NCBI GenBank assembly: GCA_008360955.1
Contig: LUCM01000663.1
Span: forward strand, 4,968 to 68,967
Length of the DNA: 64,000 nt
Reading direction: 5' to 3'
Origin: Fasciolopsis buskii
Lineage: Eukaryota > Platyhelminthes > Trematoda > Plagiorchiida > Fasciolidae
In this document: one piece after another, positions 1-13,363 of the stretch
Position numbering within the stretch: position 1 is the stretch's first letter
Layout of the letters: every line of letters begins with the position of its first letter
Notes under the pieces: model-generated
Told to the model about the DNA's origin: nothing
Database searches by the model: none
What the model saw: only the letters and a program-made list of their open reading frames with translations
Program-made: the position numbers and the translations under genes

Positions 1-1430
1 GTACATTTCCCTCACAATGGAAAACGATTATCATAATCCCCATACATAAGAACAGTACACCACCGACCCAGCCAATTATGAACCAATCATTCATATCCTA
101 TTTTCTTAGGAATCATGGAACGCGTGATTGAGAAGCAGATCACAACATACCTTATGGACCACACGCTTGTCGACTAGTCAACACAGTTTTCTCCAAAAGA
201 ACTGTTGTGCAGCGTGTGTGACTGAATGTTTAAATACATTCACAGGGGCGTCTGACGCCGGAAGTTCAGTGATAACAGTCTATTTAGATTTGACAAATGT
301 TTTCGATGGAGTGTCACACCGTAGGCCGATAAAACAGATCAAATCCTATGGGATCACCGACCCTGCGCTCCCATGGTTTACGTCATATAATTCACCCAGA
401 AATCAAATAGTTCCATTAAATGATTTCATTTCCCAAACCAGGGCAGTAACCAGTGGCGTAATCCAAGGCAGTGTATTAGGCCCCTGCCGTTTCTTTTGTG
501 CGCAAATGAGGCCCTCAGAGTCTTCCGAAACCTTGTTTCTTTCCTATTCGCCACTGACATCAAAATCGTTCACACCTTTCGGCCCGAAGGGTCTATTGTC
601 ACGGAAACAACGCAAGACCTAGTGGCCCTCAACCCTTGAGCCAAAGAATGGACGACGAAGTTCTCATCCGAAAAAAGCTATCTCCTGTGCTACAAGTGCA
701 CCTTACCCACACGGAGGCTTAAATTAAACTTTGAATCATCCCCGTTAGCGAAAAGGTTCGAAACTTGAGTCTAAACAACTCCTGCAGCTTAAACTTTTCG
801 GAACATGCAATTATTCAAGTTCCAGAAGCCAATAAAATAGTTGGGTTGACACATAGGACTTTTAAGCCAAACAAAAGTAAATTAAACCTCTTCAAAACAC
901 TCGTCAGACCCATTCTAGAGCATTGTTCTCTTATCTGCCCCAGCGTGAGACAGTGCGATAGACTTGCCATTAAAATCGTTCAGCGGGCCTTTGCGAAGCA
1001 GCTAGCGGGCACCTCGTGAAACTAAGTTAGAGGGAACGATGTACAACGCTGAATCTTTCACCTCTGTGGCTACGATTTGCAAAAGCAAACTTGCTATACT
1101 TCAACAGGCTCGCAAACAGTAACAGTTGTATTTCAGCTTCTCAGTTCAGAAATCAGACTCCGTGCTCCCTTCGAATCGCTAAAATCGTCAACACAACTGA
1201 CGTAGCAATAACAGGAATTGAAGCCAACATTTTTACTGACAATTATTCTCTCTTTTGGAATTCACTGCCCCAAAAGTTTCGTCTCCTTTCATCATCAAAC
1301 ATCGCCTTCAAAAACGAAGCCCGCAAGCCACTGACTGTTCCAACCCTTATTTGTATGTTCCACCTGTATCTCTCAGAGACTCGAGCGTATAAATCTGGTT
1401 CAAGATTTCAGCAGTTTCTAAAGTAAGGTC
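1..1430 (+). mobile_element. Decayed CR1/jockey-type LINE reverse transcriptase, 3' half
   Basis: Remnant of a non-LTR retrotransposon of the CR1/jockey group, which copies RNA into DNA at the insertion site. The translation runs in three broken blocks. Bases 1-620 read as RT fingers/palm: a PSQWK-like segment, then QHSF, then YLDLTNVFDGVSHRR, matching the family pattern YLDF-KAFD-VSH. SGVIQGSVLGP follows, matching SGVPQGSVLGP. Bases 765-1,019 give the thumb region (LFKTLVRPILEHCSLICP). Bases 1,091-1,426 give the C-terminal tail (FWNSLPQKF...FKNEARK). The catalytic block with the double aspartate is not recognisable between 500 and 760. Several stops and frame changes make it non-functional. 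The element enters from left of the window, so its 5' end is unseen. No A-rich tail or target-site duplication was found. Assignment to CR1/jockey rather than RTE rests on the thumb-region pattern. Confidence 0.8.
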
Positions 1431-4400
1431 TCCAAAACTTAGATCGCGGTAAACAACACGTAGCATTATGGTCAGTGATGACCAAAGGTTTCAGGATTTC
1501 ATGGCGGGTAAAACCGCGGTAAATTCTGCTTATGTCGGTTTCATGATCCCTAGAGCCTTTCCTCGCAGAATTTTCTGCCGATTACTCTAACAACATAAAC
1601 AGTCCCTTCTCTACAACGGGTATTGCCAGAAATAGTTTCTCTCTCCGCGAACATTTTATCAGAGACCACATTTGAGGTTTCTTTTGCTCTTCCTATCTAT
1701 CTATTTGGATCCCCACTCACCTGCTTACTCGAATCTAGTAGATTCTCCTCCATCTAGTGACCAGTTTGGTTTCGTTAAAAAATTCTGTCCACATCACGAA
1801 GACGATCTGATTCGCTTACGCAACCCACCAGTCGACATTATAAGGTTTCAAGCAGCACTCGTTATAGAAAGCAAGATATGTCGTAGACGATGACGGAGCC
1901 ATACGTACAATTCTGCGTTTTGCGGCGTAAGCCACTGTCCTCCGTGCGCTGGCCTATCCCCAACTCCGTTTTCTTTGCTCCGTACAAACGAAACCCCAAA
2001 TGACTGCGGCAGATTTGCCTCAGCATCTGCAAACGTGGGGAAAAAGGACCACCCATGGCAGTTGCAAAAAATATATATAATGCAGGAAACTAAAGCCAGG
2101 TGAAGGAACTGTGGAAAACCCCTATACGGGCTCAAGCATTAATCTGTTAGGAGAAAGAAAGGTTTCTGTTGGATCAGATTGAGCCCAGCAACAAAACCAA
2201 ATTGGGACTGCGAAGGAGTGGGCCATCTTCTACAAAGGATATGTATGCCATCAGCCCAGACATGATTGTGCGAAAGGGGAAGCCGCGCAGTGCCCCTGTT
2301 CGGTGGATAAGCATCTGGCCGCTTTTCTGGACGGGCTGGGGAAGTAACGCATTGGACTGTCCACTTATCCTTCACCATCCCACCCTCTAGTTTTCAACAT
2401 GCCCTCCCAACCGCGCACTCGGTACGTATGCTGATGTCCTGAACAACTGCCGTCTTTCTTATTTCCTGATTTTTCTTTCCTAATTATGTGCGCACGCTTA
2501 CTGAAACCACTATGTGGTTCAAGTCGCTATCGTCCTGTTCAACCACAAATTTCTGATCCTAATACTCTCATGCACCTCCCTTTAATCTTCCCAGTGGCTT
2601 CTCGTGGCAAATCCTGTCCTAGCATCCAGCTCACGCTGCCACCCGGGACTCATTCAGTTGTGCCCTTTCCTGACAATTGGAAGTAGTGAAAATCAGTGGT
2701 AGCTCACATTTGATCAGTTATAACACCAGGCACGTAGGTCAAAGTAGTTCAGCAAGCAGAACAAATAGTGACTTCATTCCCCAACCCTTGAGCTAGCCGT
2801 CTTATCAAACCACTGCAGTCTGCATGTGCGAAGGCGTCAAAAAGATGAAAGAGACACGCTACAAATAGGGGCCCTGCAGCCTAGGACCGACGGAGCCGTG
2901 CATCTTATAGGGCTTAAGCAGACTGTAAGCTTGTTGCACACGTCCAGTCAGGAAAACTATTCCTCCTTCTGCACATTTCAAGACGGTCGTCTGGACCCTG
3001 TAATCTTTATGGGAAACTGCCTACTGCAGCTATTTCCACTTTTGTTTTTCCCCCTCACACCAGCTGGACCACATTCCTGACTGTTCCGTCTTTTCCTCTC
3101 TGGCTCTTTTCTAGGCTCGCCAATGATCACATTGCCAATGCACTAGCTGACAGAGGGTGCGGATGCAACAATGGCTCTTTGGCCGGAAGCTCTACGCAAT
3201 CAAATGCGCTGAGTGCCCATCCCGACTAGGGAGCTTTCGTTCGAATCTGGCGCTGCAGTTCAGGTTCGCTTAACCCAAGGACCAACCAAGCCACGCCACT
3301 GACCGCCCTTGGTGCCTGAGCTAAAATGAACCGGCAGAAACACTGTTATTAACGCTAACGGAATGTCGTGCAATCCACCAAATTTAAGACCACTGCTGCC
3401 ACAGAACACCAAAATCTGTGACATCAAAATGACAGTATGCATGTAACTAACGGCAAGTGTAGTAAGGACCGATTCTAATTCCTACATGAACTCATTTTTT
3501 CTACGCAACACCGCTCAGTGCAGCCAGCTCCCTGCCGCATGAGTTCATTGATCGTTCTTTTGAGTTCCACCGTCTCTCCGTCCACAATTCTTCATGTAAT
3601 TTGTTCCATAAAATGGTTCGGCGCAACCCCGAATGCTTCCCGCTGCTTCATCTTTAGCATTATATTAACTGTTTAACGTAGTTAATTACCACTCTTTTAT
3701 CGATCTGTTTTTCGCTCATTTCCATCCTGCTTTGTTATCCTTACGGATCTTCATTTTGACCATATTGCTCCAGCGATTTTCGAGGAACCCGGCCATACGG
3801 CGACGCCCACTATTGCTTCCCAGGCAAATTTTGCGCCGGCGATACGCTACTTTGGCGCATTTAAACACGAATTGACTCGCGTTGCGCGTCTGATAACAGG
3901 CCTCAAAAGGTCCCGGCAAAGGACTACCTAGCTATGACCTAAAACTCAAAAATTCATATCAGGCCTATCACATTGCAGGTTCCAATCGTGGGAGCACACG
4001 CATTAAAATTTCACGTCCGTTTTGTTTTCCATGTCCCCGTTGCTCAATCCTTGTGTAAATTTGCTCATGCCTCTCACCTGTTTCTCGGAAGTCGGGAAAT
4101 ATACACTAATGATGCATTTATCAGCCCCAACCCTCATCCAGCCGGGTTTGTTTCTCCGTGGTCGCTTTCAGGGAAGATTTCGCTGCAATTACTGTGCGGG
4201 CAAGAACTGGACGGGATGACCCAGTTGATCCCAAATGTAACTGGCAGTGGGAAGAAATCCCAACAAATATCAGGAGTTACGGGTGCAAAGAATCACAGCG
4301 GTGATTGTGTTTAGACGGCGTGAAACAGGATGGAGAGTTGCATTCGTTTTTAGACGAAAGTGAAGTGGCTGTAATAAGGACGACAAAGTCGAGGAGATGG

Positions 4401-5890
4401 TGGTTGCAACGCTGGGATTATGCTGCTTAGGACTGCAATCGCAGCTATGAAGTCATTATCGATTCCACCTCCAAAATTAAATGCGGCCTTTCTGAATATG
4501 TTGGCGATGGAGACTGTAAGATGTTTTAAATCCATCGATCGGACCATAAAGTGTTGGTGAATTCAATGATCGTGCTCCATTGAGTCTACGACAGCAAGAT
4601 CCGTTTTGGCAATTTTTGCAAACAATGGGAAAAAATAGATGGGAAAAAGTTAGAAGAGCGGAAACGTGAAATTGACCGGCCATCCAACTAACAAATTCTC
4701 CCGTGGGGTGACGAACCTACTAATTCTGGAATTATAGACCAACGGCCGAAAATTTCTCATCTTGCTTGAGAAGCGCTGGCTCGTGAGCAACCTCATCAAC
4801 TAACCCGGAACGTCGCTAGAATTAAATGTATCGTAAAGACAACTGTAGTGTTCATGCCTTTCTCCCCATTATCTAACCCCAACAGGTACTGGTCATGGAC
4901 TTTATTTCTCAAGGCGCTTGTTTGGCCTACAAAATTTAAAGGGTATCTGGTTTTGACGAGTGGTTTTCGACCTCCTGGCAGAGCAAGTGCCGGTGCCATT
5001 ACTTCAGAAGAGCTTCGGTGCGCAGTGTGACCCCATTCAAATGCTGCAATCTGATATCTTCGATGTGAAGCCACAGAACTGCGATGGTAGATAGTCAGTT
5101 CCGATTACTGGAAGCTTCAGAGAGTTGAACGCCTTACTAACAGACGATTTCCTACACATGTGGTACACTGCATGCATATGCAGTGGGGGACCCGCAGGGA
5201 AAACCACGTGCTGATCATCCTACGAAGAAATATTCCGGATCTTGAACGAAAAGTCAACGGTAAAGTGAGCAGTCAAAGTGTGCATGTAATGTAGGAACCG
5301 CATGTCCGCAGTGGGAAGACAACTAATGGCCTCGCTTCCGGATCGCCTGGTGGATGACGGCCCCTCTGTAACTCCGGAATAGACAACTTTATTCCAGCAT
5401 AAGTAAGATGCATAAAAGAGAAGGCAAATGCTGGAGATTCTCGGTTTTCTGCTTAAAACTCGAGCCGCACCACTCGGGGTCACACGCGCGATGAATAGTG
5501 ACTCGTTCTTGAATTCGCTGCAACGTCTCACCAGCAGGCAAGGCACGTCATCAAACACGAACTATGACAGTGGTTCTAGCATTTTCCTTGCTAATCGATG
5601 CGTTTACCGCTGGAATCAGGGATTATTGAAAGATAAAACGCTATGCTTGGGATCCAATGGCTGTTTAACATTACATACGCCAGCCACAGAGGTAAAGTAC
5701 GGAAATGTTTGATGATATTCGTTGGGAAGATGATAGTACCACTGATTAGGCAAAAAACAGCTGGTGAGGAAACTTTCAGTACATGGGTAACTGAACTGTA
5801 AAAACATTGAACACTCATTGGTGCCAATGTTCTCCAGCGATATCACCGATTTGGTTTTGACCCCCAACGATTTCGTGGCATCAAAATCTA
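1431..5890. other. Unassigned stretch with only short open frames
   Basis: No gene or repeat could be identified. Open frames of 60-116 codons occur on both strands (for example minus 1,848-2,135, minus 5,220-5,558, plus 5,428-5,712). None shows a recognisable domain, a paired splice-site pattern or a repeat in the window. A B-box-like string (GTTCGAATC) lies near 3,240 without a convincing A box. Confidence 0.4.
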
Positions 5891-5893
5891 ACA

Positions 5894-6331
5894 GTGCTTT
5901 CTTGGAACCGGTCAACCATCAAGCGTGGAGGCAAGCTAACTATTTCACCAAAGTCCTTCGGAGAAGGTGAATCGGAGCATGCGCACCAACTCCGTGAGCC
6001 CCAAAGAAGTCGATACGGCGAAAGACCATTTAGATCAGGTGGCACGCTGATGTTTTCCTATGAACACGACCATAATGGTTCGTGGCCCATCGGCATCGTG
6101 GAGCAGGTGCTAACCATTTTCGACGCATTTGTCGGAACAGTTAAGGCTGGAGCTGCAAATGGGTCGCTGACATGCAATGTGCGTTGCATAAGCCAAATGG
6201 AAGGCGAGAAGGGAGAAGTTAGCGAAAGCGGACGGCAAGCGCATTTCAGGGGACGAGATAGGGAAATTCGTGACTCCGCAGATATATGTAAACACCTTTT
6301 CAACTTTTGCGCCATGTCATCTTCACATTGA
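5894..6331 (+). other. Open reading frame of 145 codons, unassigned
   Basis: This plus-strand frame is the longest between 1.4 and 10 kb. It begins on a TTG rather than an ATG. The translation is rich in Gly, Glu, Arg and Ser and shows no domain I recognise. The minus strand across the same bases is also open for 85 codons, which suggests a GC-rich stretch with few stops rather than a selected protein. No poly-pyrimidine acceptor and donor pair bounds it. It could be part of a decayed repeat or chance. Confidence 0.12.
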
Positions 6332-6717
6332 GTAACTCACCCCTAATCACCGATTAATCCCCCTATGACGCTAATGGATGAATCGGAATAATTCCATCAC
6401 CAGCCATTTTCGTCCAAGGTTTATGTTTATACACTTATTCCACGACTGTGATGCCTCGCAACACTCCGGCGAATAACGTGCCCTGGAACAACCATTGTGT
6501 CAATCAACATTCCCACCATTTCGCGTTCATCACTGGTAAGCCACAGGACCTATTCTTCTCAGCATTAGGTTTCTCAAACGGATAGATGAGCTAAGTTCTT
6601 CCTGAAGCAAATGACCCATTTCGCAACTATTGCCACTCTTTAGGTACGCGAACCTAGTGCTCTTCTGTTCAGTCATCTCTATATTAGTGCTCTCATTTCT
6701 TAGTTTCTCAAAAGAGT

Positions 6718-7000
6718 CTCGGCTGCATTGTTACGAGCATGAATGGATGATAAATCAATTTAAGAATCGCACGGTGACTCGTCGGAGTATTTTTCGTCGG
6801 CCATGCATTATGTTTTCCAGGCAGACGGAAGAACAAGCATACTACTGAGAATAAAAGCCCATACATTCGGGCCTCGTGTCTTCTTTCTGAATGTTAGCCT
6901 TGCCAGATTGAAGAGGAATATTCCAACGGATCACTGTATGGCTCTTGAATGGACTTATCATCTATTTGCGCTGCTAACGATTCAAATGAGATTCTAGGCA
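6718..7000. repeat. Imperfect inverted pair of a dispersed repeat
   Basis: Two diverged copies of one unit lie head to head. The left arm is about 6,718-6,845 on the plus strand and the right arm about 6,855-7,000 on the minus strand. The left arm contains ATGGATGATAAATC followed by CGGTGACTCGTCGGAG. The reverse complement of the right arm contains ATAGATGATAAGTCC and CAGTGATCCGTTGGAA at the same spacing. A third copy lies at about 30,690-30,860 on the plus strand with ATGGATGATAAGTT and GGTGATCCGTCGGAG. The spacer between the arms is about 10 bases, so a transcript could form a long imperfect hairpin. The arrangement may be two independent insertions or a foldback element. Confidence 0.6.
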
Positions 7001-7746
7001 CGCAGGGCATATTACTTTAATTTATGCCTATGATGATGAAATAACACAATTAAGCACCAACGTCCTCACCTCTGTCTACTGCATTGCTTCCGCACTACTC
7101 GGTTCCGCAACTCCATCTCCTTTGCTTAAATTCCTGATAAGCTGAACTTGTTGATCATAACAACTGTCGAACAAGATATGGGTAGTCTATGAAGGAGACA
7201 CTGAATCACCAGTGTTTCATGGGCCAGTTTGCAAGCAGTTTACGAAAGAGCAGTGCTTTGGGTGGAGTGATTATGAAAGTAGGTAGGCACGGATTTATGC
7301 CGTCGCCTCCAACTTTGAGTTACTTAGTTCGGACAGAATTTGGTGGAGAGTGTTTTTGATGGCTGAGGACGAGCATCAAACTCCTTTTGTACCAGAGACT
7401 ATGCGATCACTGCCGTACAAATGAATTTAATGCTTTATCTTATGCGCGCACTCTTTGCATGAGAGGTGGTTTCTGCACACTCACCGTGCCATTTTGGCAC
7501 TCGCCATTTTGGGATCCGCGTGAAACGAATGCCAAGTTTTTCGGAGATACATCAGCCATCGTTCTGACTTTATGCGATCGTATAATTGAGGCAGGTTTTG
7601 CTTGAATTATGATTAACTCTCCAATTCACTATCGCAGAATTTACGAGTCAGTTGTGTTTTGGTTTTAGGATTGGACTTTGGCTAGGCGGTTATTCAAAAG
7701 CTGTTCACACCTACCAAATTACCCGTGTTGCTGTGCACCTACGAAA
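7001..7746. other. Unassigned intergenic sequence
   Basis: No gene, repeat or RNA was recognised here. A 72-codon open frame at 7,387-7,605 on the plus strand has no identifiable domain. Confidence 0.4.
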
Positions 7747-9142
7747 TTAGTGTCTGCAAGGTATCTCTGAGATAACTGAGTTTGATACCATTGCCCATTG
7801 GTTAAGCATCCATCTTTTCTCCTCCGTCACATGCTGAGTAGGATGGCATCTGTGCACGATTTCTAGGGCTTCCTCTCCGGAGCAATTCTTCAGGCTATCC
7901 TTCATATCCTGGTCAATTTCCAAGGCTTTAAAATTCACTAGCAGGAATGTTTCGTCATCTCGACTGATTTCCGCAAGTATCTTACTTAAAATTCTGTTTT
8001 CCACGAGGGTGGGGATCGTGCTTATAACTGCGCAGGAACCCGCCGCTGGGTTTCTTGGCCTGGCCAACTTGCGCATTATGATTTGCATGTTTGGCACATA
8101 CCTTTGTGTCCCAGATAATTTGCCAATGGCAATGACGGTCTCCTACTAATTGAACCATTGTTTCTGACGTTTATCTACGCCTCCAAAACCATAAGCTTTT
8201 GCGTGATCGCCTCATCAAAAGATAGCTAAGTTTGGGTGAATGCAACAACCTGACCATTCCTTGCCATGCTGCGGATTTCACCCTACACTTTACGCATACC
8301 ACAAGGATTTGTGTACTTGACGGACACCCAGCTTTGGCTGGATTTTCAAGAATCTTGGTAACTTCACACTAAGGTTTGTTTATTATATTCATGCAAATTC
8401 TTCTCAGCGTCAAGCCCTTGATTTTCGACTATTCTGATCTGACTTAACTGTCCATCTTCCTCCAATGCGGCAAGTGTAGAAACCCTGCCTCAGCCACAGG
8501 TTCCGAATTCAGCCGAAAACCCTAATCGCCCCGGCTGGGAGCTACCGTGATGTCATCGTTACCGTTCCCCCTGGATCACCTGGCTTTTTCTGAACTCTGT
8601 CAGAGGAAGCCTCAAGATAACTATACTGTGAGGTTGTTTCACTATAGGGTTCGTGTGTTCCCTACAAACATCGTCGCAAGACGCCGCGGCCACAAGTGCA
8701 TTCGAACTTCACGTCATGAAATTGCTAATGTCAAAATCCGATCCATGTATCTAGGATTAGAAAACGTAGATACCACTGATCAGTCGTCTGCCCACGTCTT
8801 GTAATTCACCCTCCTTCTATCAAGCCCCAGGATCATTTTCAGCCCGGAAATTCTTATAATTCTCAGACGATTCAGCATTTTTAGCCCTAGGCATTCAATC
8901 TCATTTGGTTTTCCTTCACATGTTTCCCAAGGTTTTCCATCGCATTTGTCACACTTTTTCAAGTATGATGACGTTTTTCCTAAATTTTGTAGAAAACCAC
9001 CCTCGTCTCTCCCGCTCCCGAATTCAAACTGGGCTTCTACATTACAGCATGACATTTGCGTACATGCGGTTCCGCTTTCCGTAAAGCTCACATTTCTTCT
9101 GTTTTTACAAACGACCTCCATTGCTTGATAATCAAGCTTCAT
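7747..9142 (-). pseudogene. Decayed minus-strand coding stretch, origin unknown
   Basis: Two long minus-strand frames lie in tandem, 9,142-8,780 (120 codons) and 8,097-7,747 (116 codons). Between them the strand reads in shorter open pieces interrupted by stops. The translation has ordinary globular composition: the first frame carries a CxxC pair (KKCDKCDG), the second is helix-like and acidic (SRDDETF, EEALEIVHRC, EEKRWMLNQW). I recognise no domain. The pattern of long blocks separated by stops over 1.4 kb fits an old pseudogene or the body of a decayed mobile element better than a living gene. Minus-strand open pieces continue more weakly upstream (11,569-11,363 and 11,226-10,966). It could also be chance. 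Confidence 0.25.
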
Positions 9143-12100
9143 ATCCGTAAAACCTTATTGTCCTTATTTCGTATAGGGGTGCTCACGTACACCTCTCTCC
9201 CTCTCAATCCCGACCAATAAAAACGCCATCGCCAAAACATTGTAGTATCATCACTGGGCCACCGTCCTTCAGTATCCGCTTCCACTATCATCACCTTTAT
9301 TTTCCTCATCGCCTCCCTCTAAGCTAATGACTTTGGCTCTTTGGTATAACCTTTGTCTCTGATGGATCCAAATAAATCAGTCCAGTTGGAACCAGGTCGA
9401 CATCCTGAATTTTTTCTTTCTCACTCGATGCCTCTGTGTCAATTTTAGGCGCATCGGACCTCATACTACCTCCGTGAACATAGAGTCCTATGTGTTTTAT
9501 TTCTTCCCTTAGTGACAGTTTCCATTTACTTCACCCGCTGGCTCCGACTATTTATTGTATTTCAAAGGCATGGTCTCCTGGAGTGGGATATAATCCATGA
9601 TTTCTACACTGAGAGTTCAGTGAGTCACTAGTGCATTCTTATTTAAAACTGCTGTCGTTGTTCACTGTCCGTTCCGCTAAACACCGGTTCACTTCTCATT
9701 ACCCACGGGCGTAGACGAACCACAGGCTAGATTGGCCTGTCCGTCTATTTATACACACCCGAAAACCCGAATTGCTCACAACACCAGTCATCACCCCCAT
9801 ATTTTGGGCTGCACTAAGCGTTCCAAAGCTTTCCTTTTCTGAGCCGCTCGTAAGATTGATCTTTTCTTAATCCGCAGCTGGCTGCTAGGCCAGACCGCTG
9901 CCCGCTTTTTTCCTTTTCCAAGCGGCTCAGTTCTGCCAAGGTGTAAACAGTTACTTCATACTCTGGCTACCGCGGTTTGGGCTCACCCGGGATTATCTAC
10001 TCCTGGAAACCTGATGTCTCGGTTCTCCTACGTGTACCATATTTGCATTCCCTCCTTCACCTCCCCTGTACACCAGTGCTGTAACAATAGTGAAGGGAGC
10101 GGTCATACCAACGGCCTTGGCGTGCGCACGTCGGGCGGTCAAGCCGGCCGCAGCGGTGTGCGGATGCAGAAAGATTGACAAATGACACCTCCTGTTTCAC
10201 CCCTAAACGGTGATTTTCAGGTTGGTTGACTAGCGCTCGATCAGCTGCACTCCCTGGCACTGTTGTGGTAAATAGCCCTCTAGTCCATATGTACAGGCAA
10301 ACCATTTCATACTGACATCCTCTTGTTCCTTACCGAATTTCTCCTTCCAAAACCATACATAACGGAATCACACGAGGAATATTTCTTATGAGAACCTGAC
10401 CTGAGCTTACGTTCCATGTTCATCTCAAAATATTTAATCATATTGGCTGGTTACCATAATTTTTCCCAAACCTTTGTTCTTGTCTGCGAAAGTTGGCAGA
10501 AGTCTGTTGCTTCTGGCGGCTGTTCTTCACAAGAACCACCCAGACTTTGCTTCACTCGGTTCCGGTTCAATTTTTCTTTTTCAACTCCACCCCCAGCACT
10601 GGACAAAGCTGAAATTTATGGAATCCAACTTACTAGAAAACATCATGAATGAGGCCTATAAATGCACAATTTCTACCTTGCCTCGCCATATTCACCTGCC
10701 AGAGCGCTCGGCTTCCAATATTCGGCCTTGTATGCTGTCGGTTTCCGCTCATTACACTGTAAACCAGCTTTGCATTCCAAATTCCCCGTTTTTTGATTTA
10801 TTGCGCTTTTTCTTTCCAAGAGTTATCCATTCTTCCAGGTCCGATTCGTGTATTTTCCCGACCTTCTGGAATCTTAATTTCTTAAAAGAATTATTATTGG
10901 CGTTTTCGAAAATTCTCGGTCCGTTGCACGCATGTGACGTTCTGTAAGACGAGAATTAGAGACATTTAACGGCACTGACGAGAAGTGCCTGTTGGGCGCA
11001 ACACCTCTGTGCGGAAATCGCTTACCATTTCTGCACTTGTCACACAAAGTTGACCTGACATGAATGCCATAATCTTCTGTACATGCCTTCCACCCTTTGT
11101 ACTTTTGTGCTTTTTCCGATTTTTTCCTGCTTGCTGCATATCTTGATACTGTTCAAGAAGTATAGTATTATTAATAAAATCACGCGTATCTTCGGTATAA
11201 CACGAAAAACTGTATTTCTTTTTCACACCATCGCAATTTCGCTGGTTCCTTTCAAATTATCTATTTGCCAGTAGACATTCTGACTCTGCATGGACTCCTC
11301 TCCTATGGCTTGCTTTGATCCTCTAGCTTTCTAATTATCTCGCGAGGAAACCCACCGTTGGCCTAAATGACACCGGGGCTACCCGAAATTTCCTCTTGAT
11401 TACTAACCGCCTCCAAGTTCTCTTTCGCTAGGAGCTGAGACACCGGGTCTTTGCTGCACTTTTCGGTTTTCCATCCGCTCAAAGATAATTTTCCCCTTTG
11501 TTTTCCTCTTTGCTGTAGCCGCACGCTGTTTGCTATTTCAAGTAGCCACGATTTTCCCATCAGACTCATCTTTCTAAAGAACAGGTGATTCCCTATGCTT
11601 CATTCTCTATTTCCTCATGACCCTCATGCTTGGCTCATCGTGAGCAGACAATCGTAACAAAAGCATTCAAGTAATTTGTGTTTTCGTATCACTTTCGACT
11701 GTCTTGCTCCACGCCAGGTGGCACCGCAACCTGGAAGCAGCATACAACATTCCATCACCAAAACGCGGTTTTACACCCATTTCTTTATCACAGTGTGCCA
11801 ATCTAAACTGAAGGACACTTCGCTGTAAGCACCAGAATAATTATATTCCTCTATCTGGACTGTCAAAATAGTAGTAGAACTGGATAGACCTTAGATGCCA
11901 ATAAAAAGACCAAATAAGTAAAACTTACTAGAAAGACTACGACGAAATGGGATACTAATTGCGAGGCTCACAAGCATGGCCTACAGGTAATTACTTAAGA
12001 AAAATATCGAGACATTACAGAATATATATAAACTTGCAAGAAAAATTGCCGGGGCTTCAGAAACGACGAAGGCAGAATTGCCAGCCTGAGTTCTTATCGT

Positions 12101-12642
12101 ATGGTAGATGCTTATTGATGGATTTTAGATATGGTGCTCACTAATTTAGATTACAGTATTATACGGCGAGATGTCTGATCTTCCAGGTTCTTGCAACGAG
12201 AGCTCCTCGGATGCTTCGACAACAGGAGGGTGTAAAACATTCTTCAGTTACTAAAAAAGGAAAGAATTAATGATATGCTTTCCTCACGACCCTTCAACCC
12301 AATAATTCACAAACTGTCCTCTCCAAACACAGTTGGTCATGCATTGTCATCAAATCCAAGTGAGTACAAATTATATCAAATACGACTGAAAGGAACTCTG
12401 GGTACATGTTTGACCATTTGATCACTACTGTCATGCGGAAAACGAACTGAAACGAAATCCCCGAGCAGTTTTTTTGTATCAGTGAACCGGTCATTGCTAA
12501 ATGGCGGTTTTTTGAACGTGTTTGCCCGTTATGCCGCTTTGTAGGTTTATTATTGTCTTCTTTCATGTGTCAATACTTATATCATCCAAACTCTATTTGA
12601 TACAAAGTAAGATTCATTAGTTCTGATGGTTACATATTCTAG
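9143..12642. other. Upstream flank or intron before the first visible TMEM132-like exon
   Basis: No exon, repeat copy or RNA gene was recognised. The longest open frame is 157 codons at 10,474-10,947 on the plus strand. It is Leu/Phe/Ser rich, starts on TTG-type codons and lacks a domain. A signal-peptide exon for the downstream gene would be expected 5' of 12,643, but no convincing short exon with an ATG and hydrophobic leader ending at a donor was found. Confidence 0.35.
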
Positions 12643-13363
12643 GTATATTTCCCGATGTCTTCACGGAACCAAAAGACTTGGGTTTTGAGGCCTATTCAAA
12701 GTCCATTTCCTCAAAAGTTTTCTATCTTATACAACCAAAAGTAGAGGGCGCCATCTTGGCTCACATTGGACCACACAATTCTACTTACTTCTACAGAATG
12801 GCCAGTATTTCTGTGTTTTTGAACACACATCTTATCATCTCTCACAAAGCGTATACCTCACCCCTGTACGCACTTTGTTCTGTGGAAAGAGGCAAACTGA
12901 TTGCACAAAAAGACGTCGTTCTACTGTGTTCTTTCAATGTTTACATATCCCCATTCGAAAAACATGTGTTTTCCAACACATCTTGTGTGATACACTGTGT
13001 GAATGAGACAGAATGTGCTGCTCAGCTGGATCTGGAGTTCCTACGGTTGCAATTTACTTCTTCCGAGTCTAAGGTTTCACTATTCGTGCGATACAATGTG
13101 GCGGCTTATCAAATAAATCAAACTGTTGCGGAATTTCATCGCTTAGAGCGTCCGGATATCACCAACTCATTGATACATAACAGTTATGTATTGCCCCCAG
13201 TTACCATTGTTTCGCAACCAGACTTTAGATGGCTCACTTTAATCAAAGACTCGGATGATTTACCTGTTATTCAAGTTGGAGTACCGAGTTTGAGGACTAA
13301 CAGTACCGTGCCTATCCTGTTAGCTGTCTTACCACATTCTCCTATTCAAGGTTTCAAGTTGAA
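12643..13363 (+). CDS. TMEM132-like protein, large N-terminal ectodomain exon
   Basis: This 721-base exon encodes 239 complete codons of a probable TMEM132-family protein, a single-pass neural adhesion protein with cohesin-like and Ig-like domains. The acceptor is TACATATTCTAG just before 12,643 and the donor is GAAGTAAGT with GT at 13,364. Two bases at each end belong to split codons. Family landmarks appear in order: VFYLIQP followed by an IGP motif (family VxSFF...YGPFS, residues 25-43), a beta segment ending LYALCSV (family VQVLFHV, 74-80), FNVYISPFEKHVFSNTSC then C-AQLDLEF (family FAFRETREVxxSC...CVAELEL, 98-132), VSLFVRYNV (family VELYYTV), and at the end VGVPSLRTNSTVPILLAV with GFKLK (family FTLRAKVK). 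Five N-glycosylation sequons (about residues 45, 111, 120, 158, 219) and five cysteines fit an extracellular location. The upstream exon is not seen. The family call is by pattern, not by search. Confidence 0.72.

Noticed and set aside
3120..3460. A tRNA-derived SINE around GTTCGAATC
   Set aside because: There is no convincing A box, no second copy in the window, and no shared body with the SINE family found elsewhere.
10474..10947. A 157-codon plus-strand open frame as a gene
   Set aside because: It begins on a TTG-type codon, is Leu/Phe/Ser rich like pyrimidine-rich noncoding DNA, and has no domain or splice pair.
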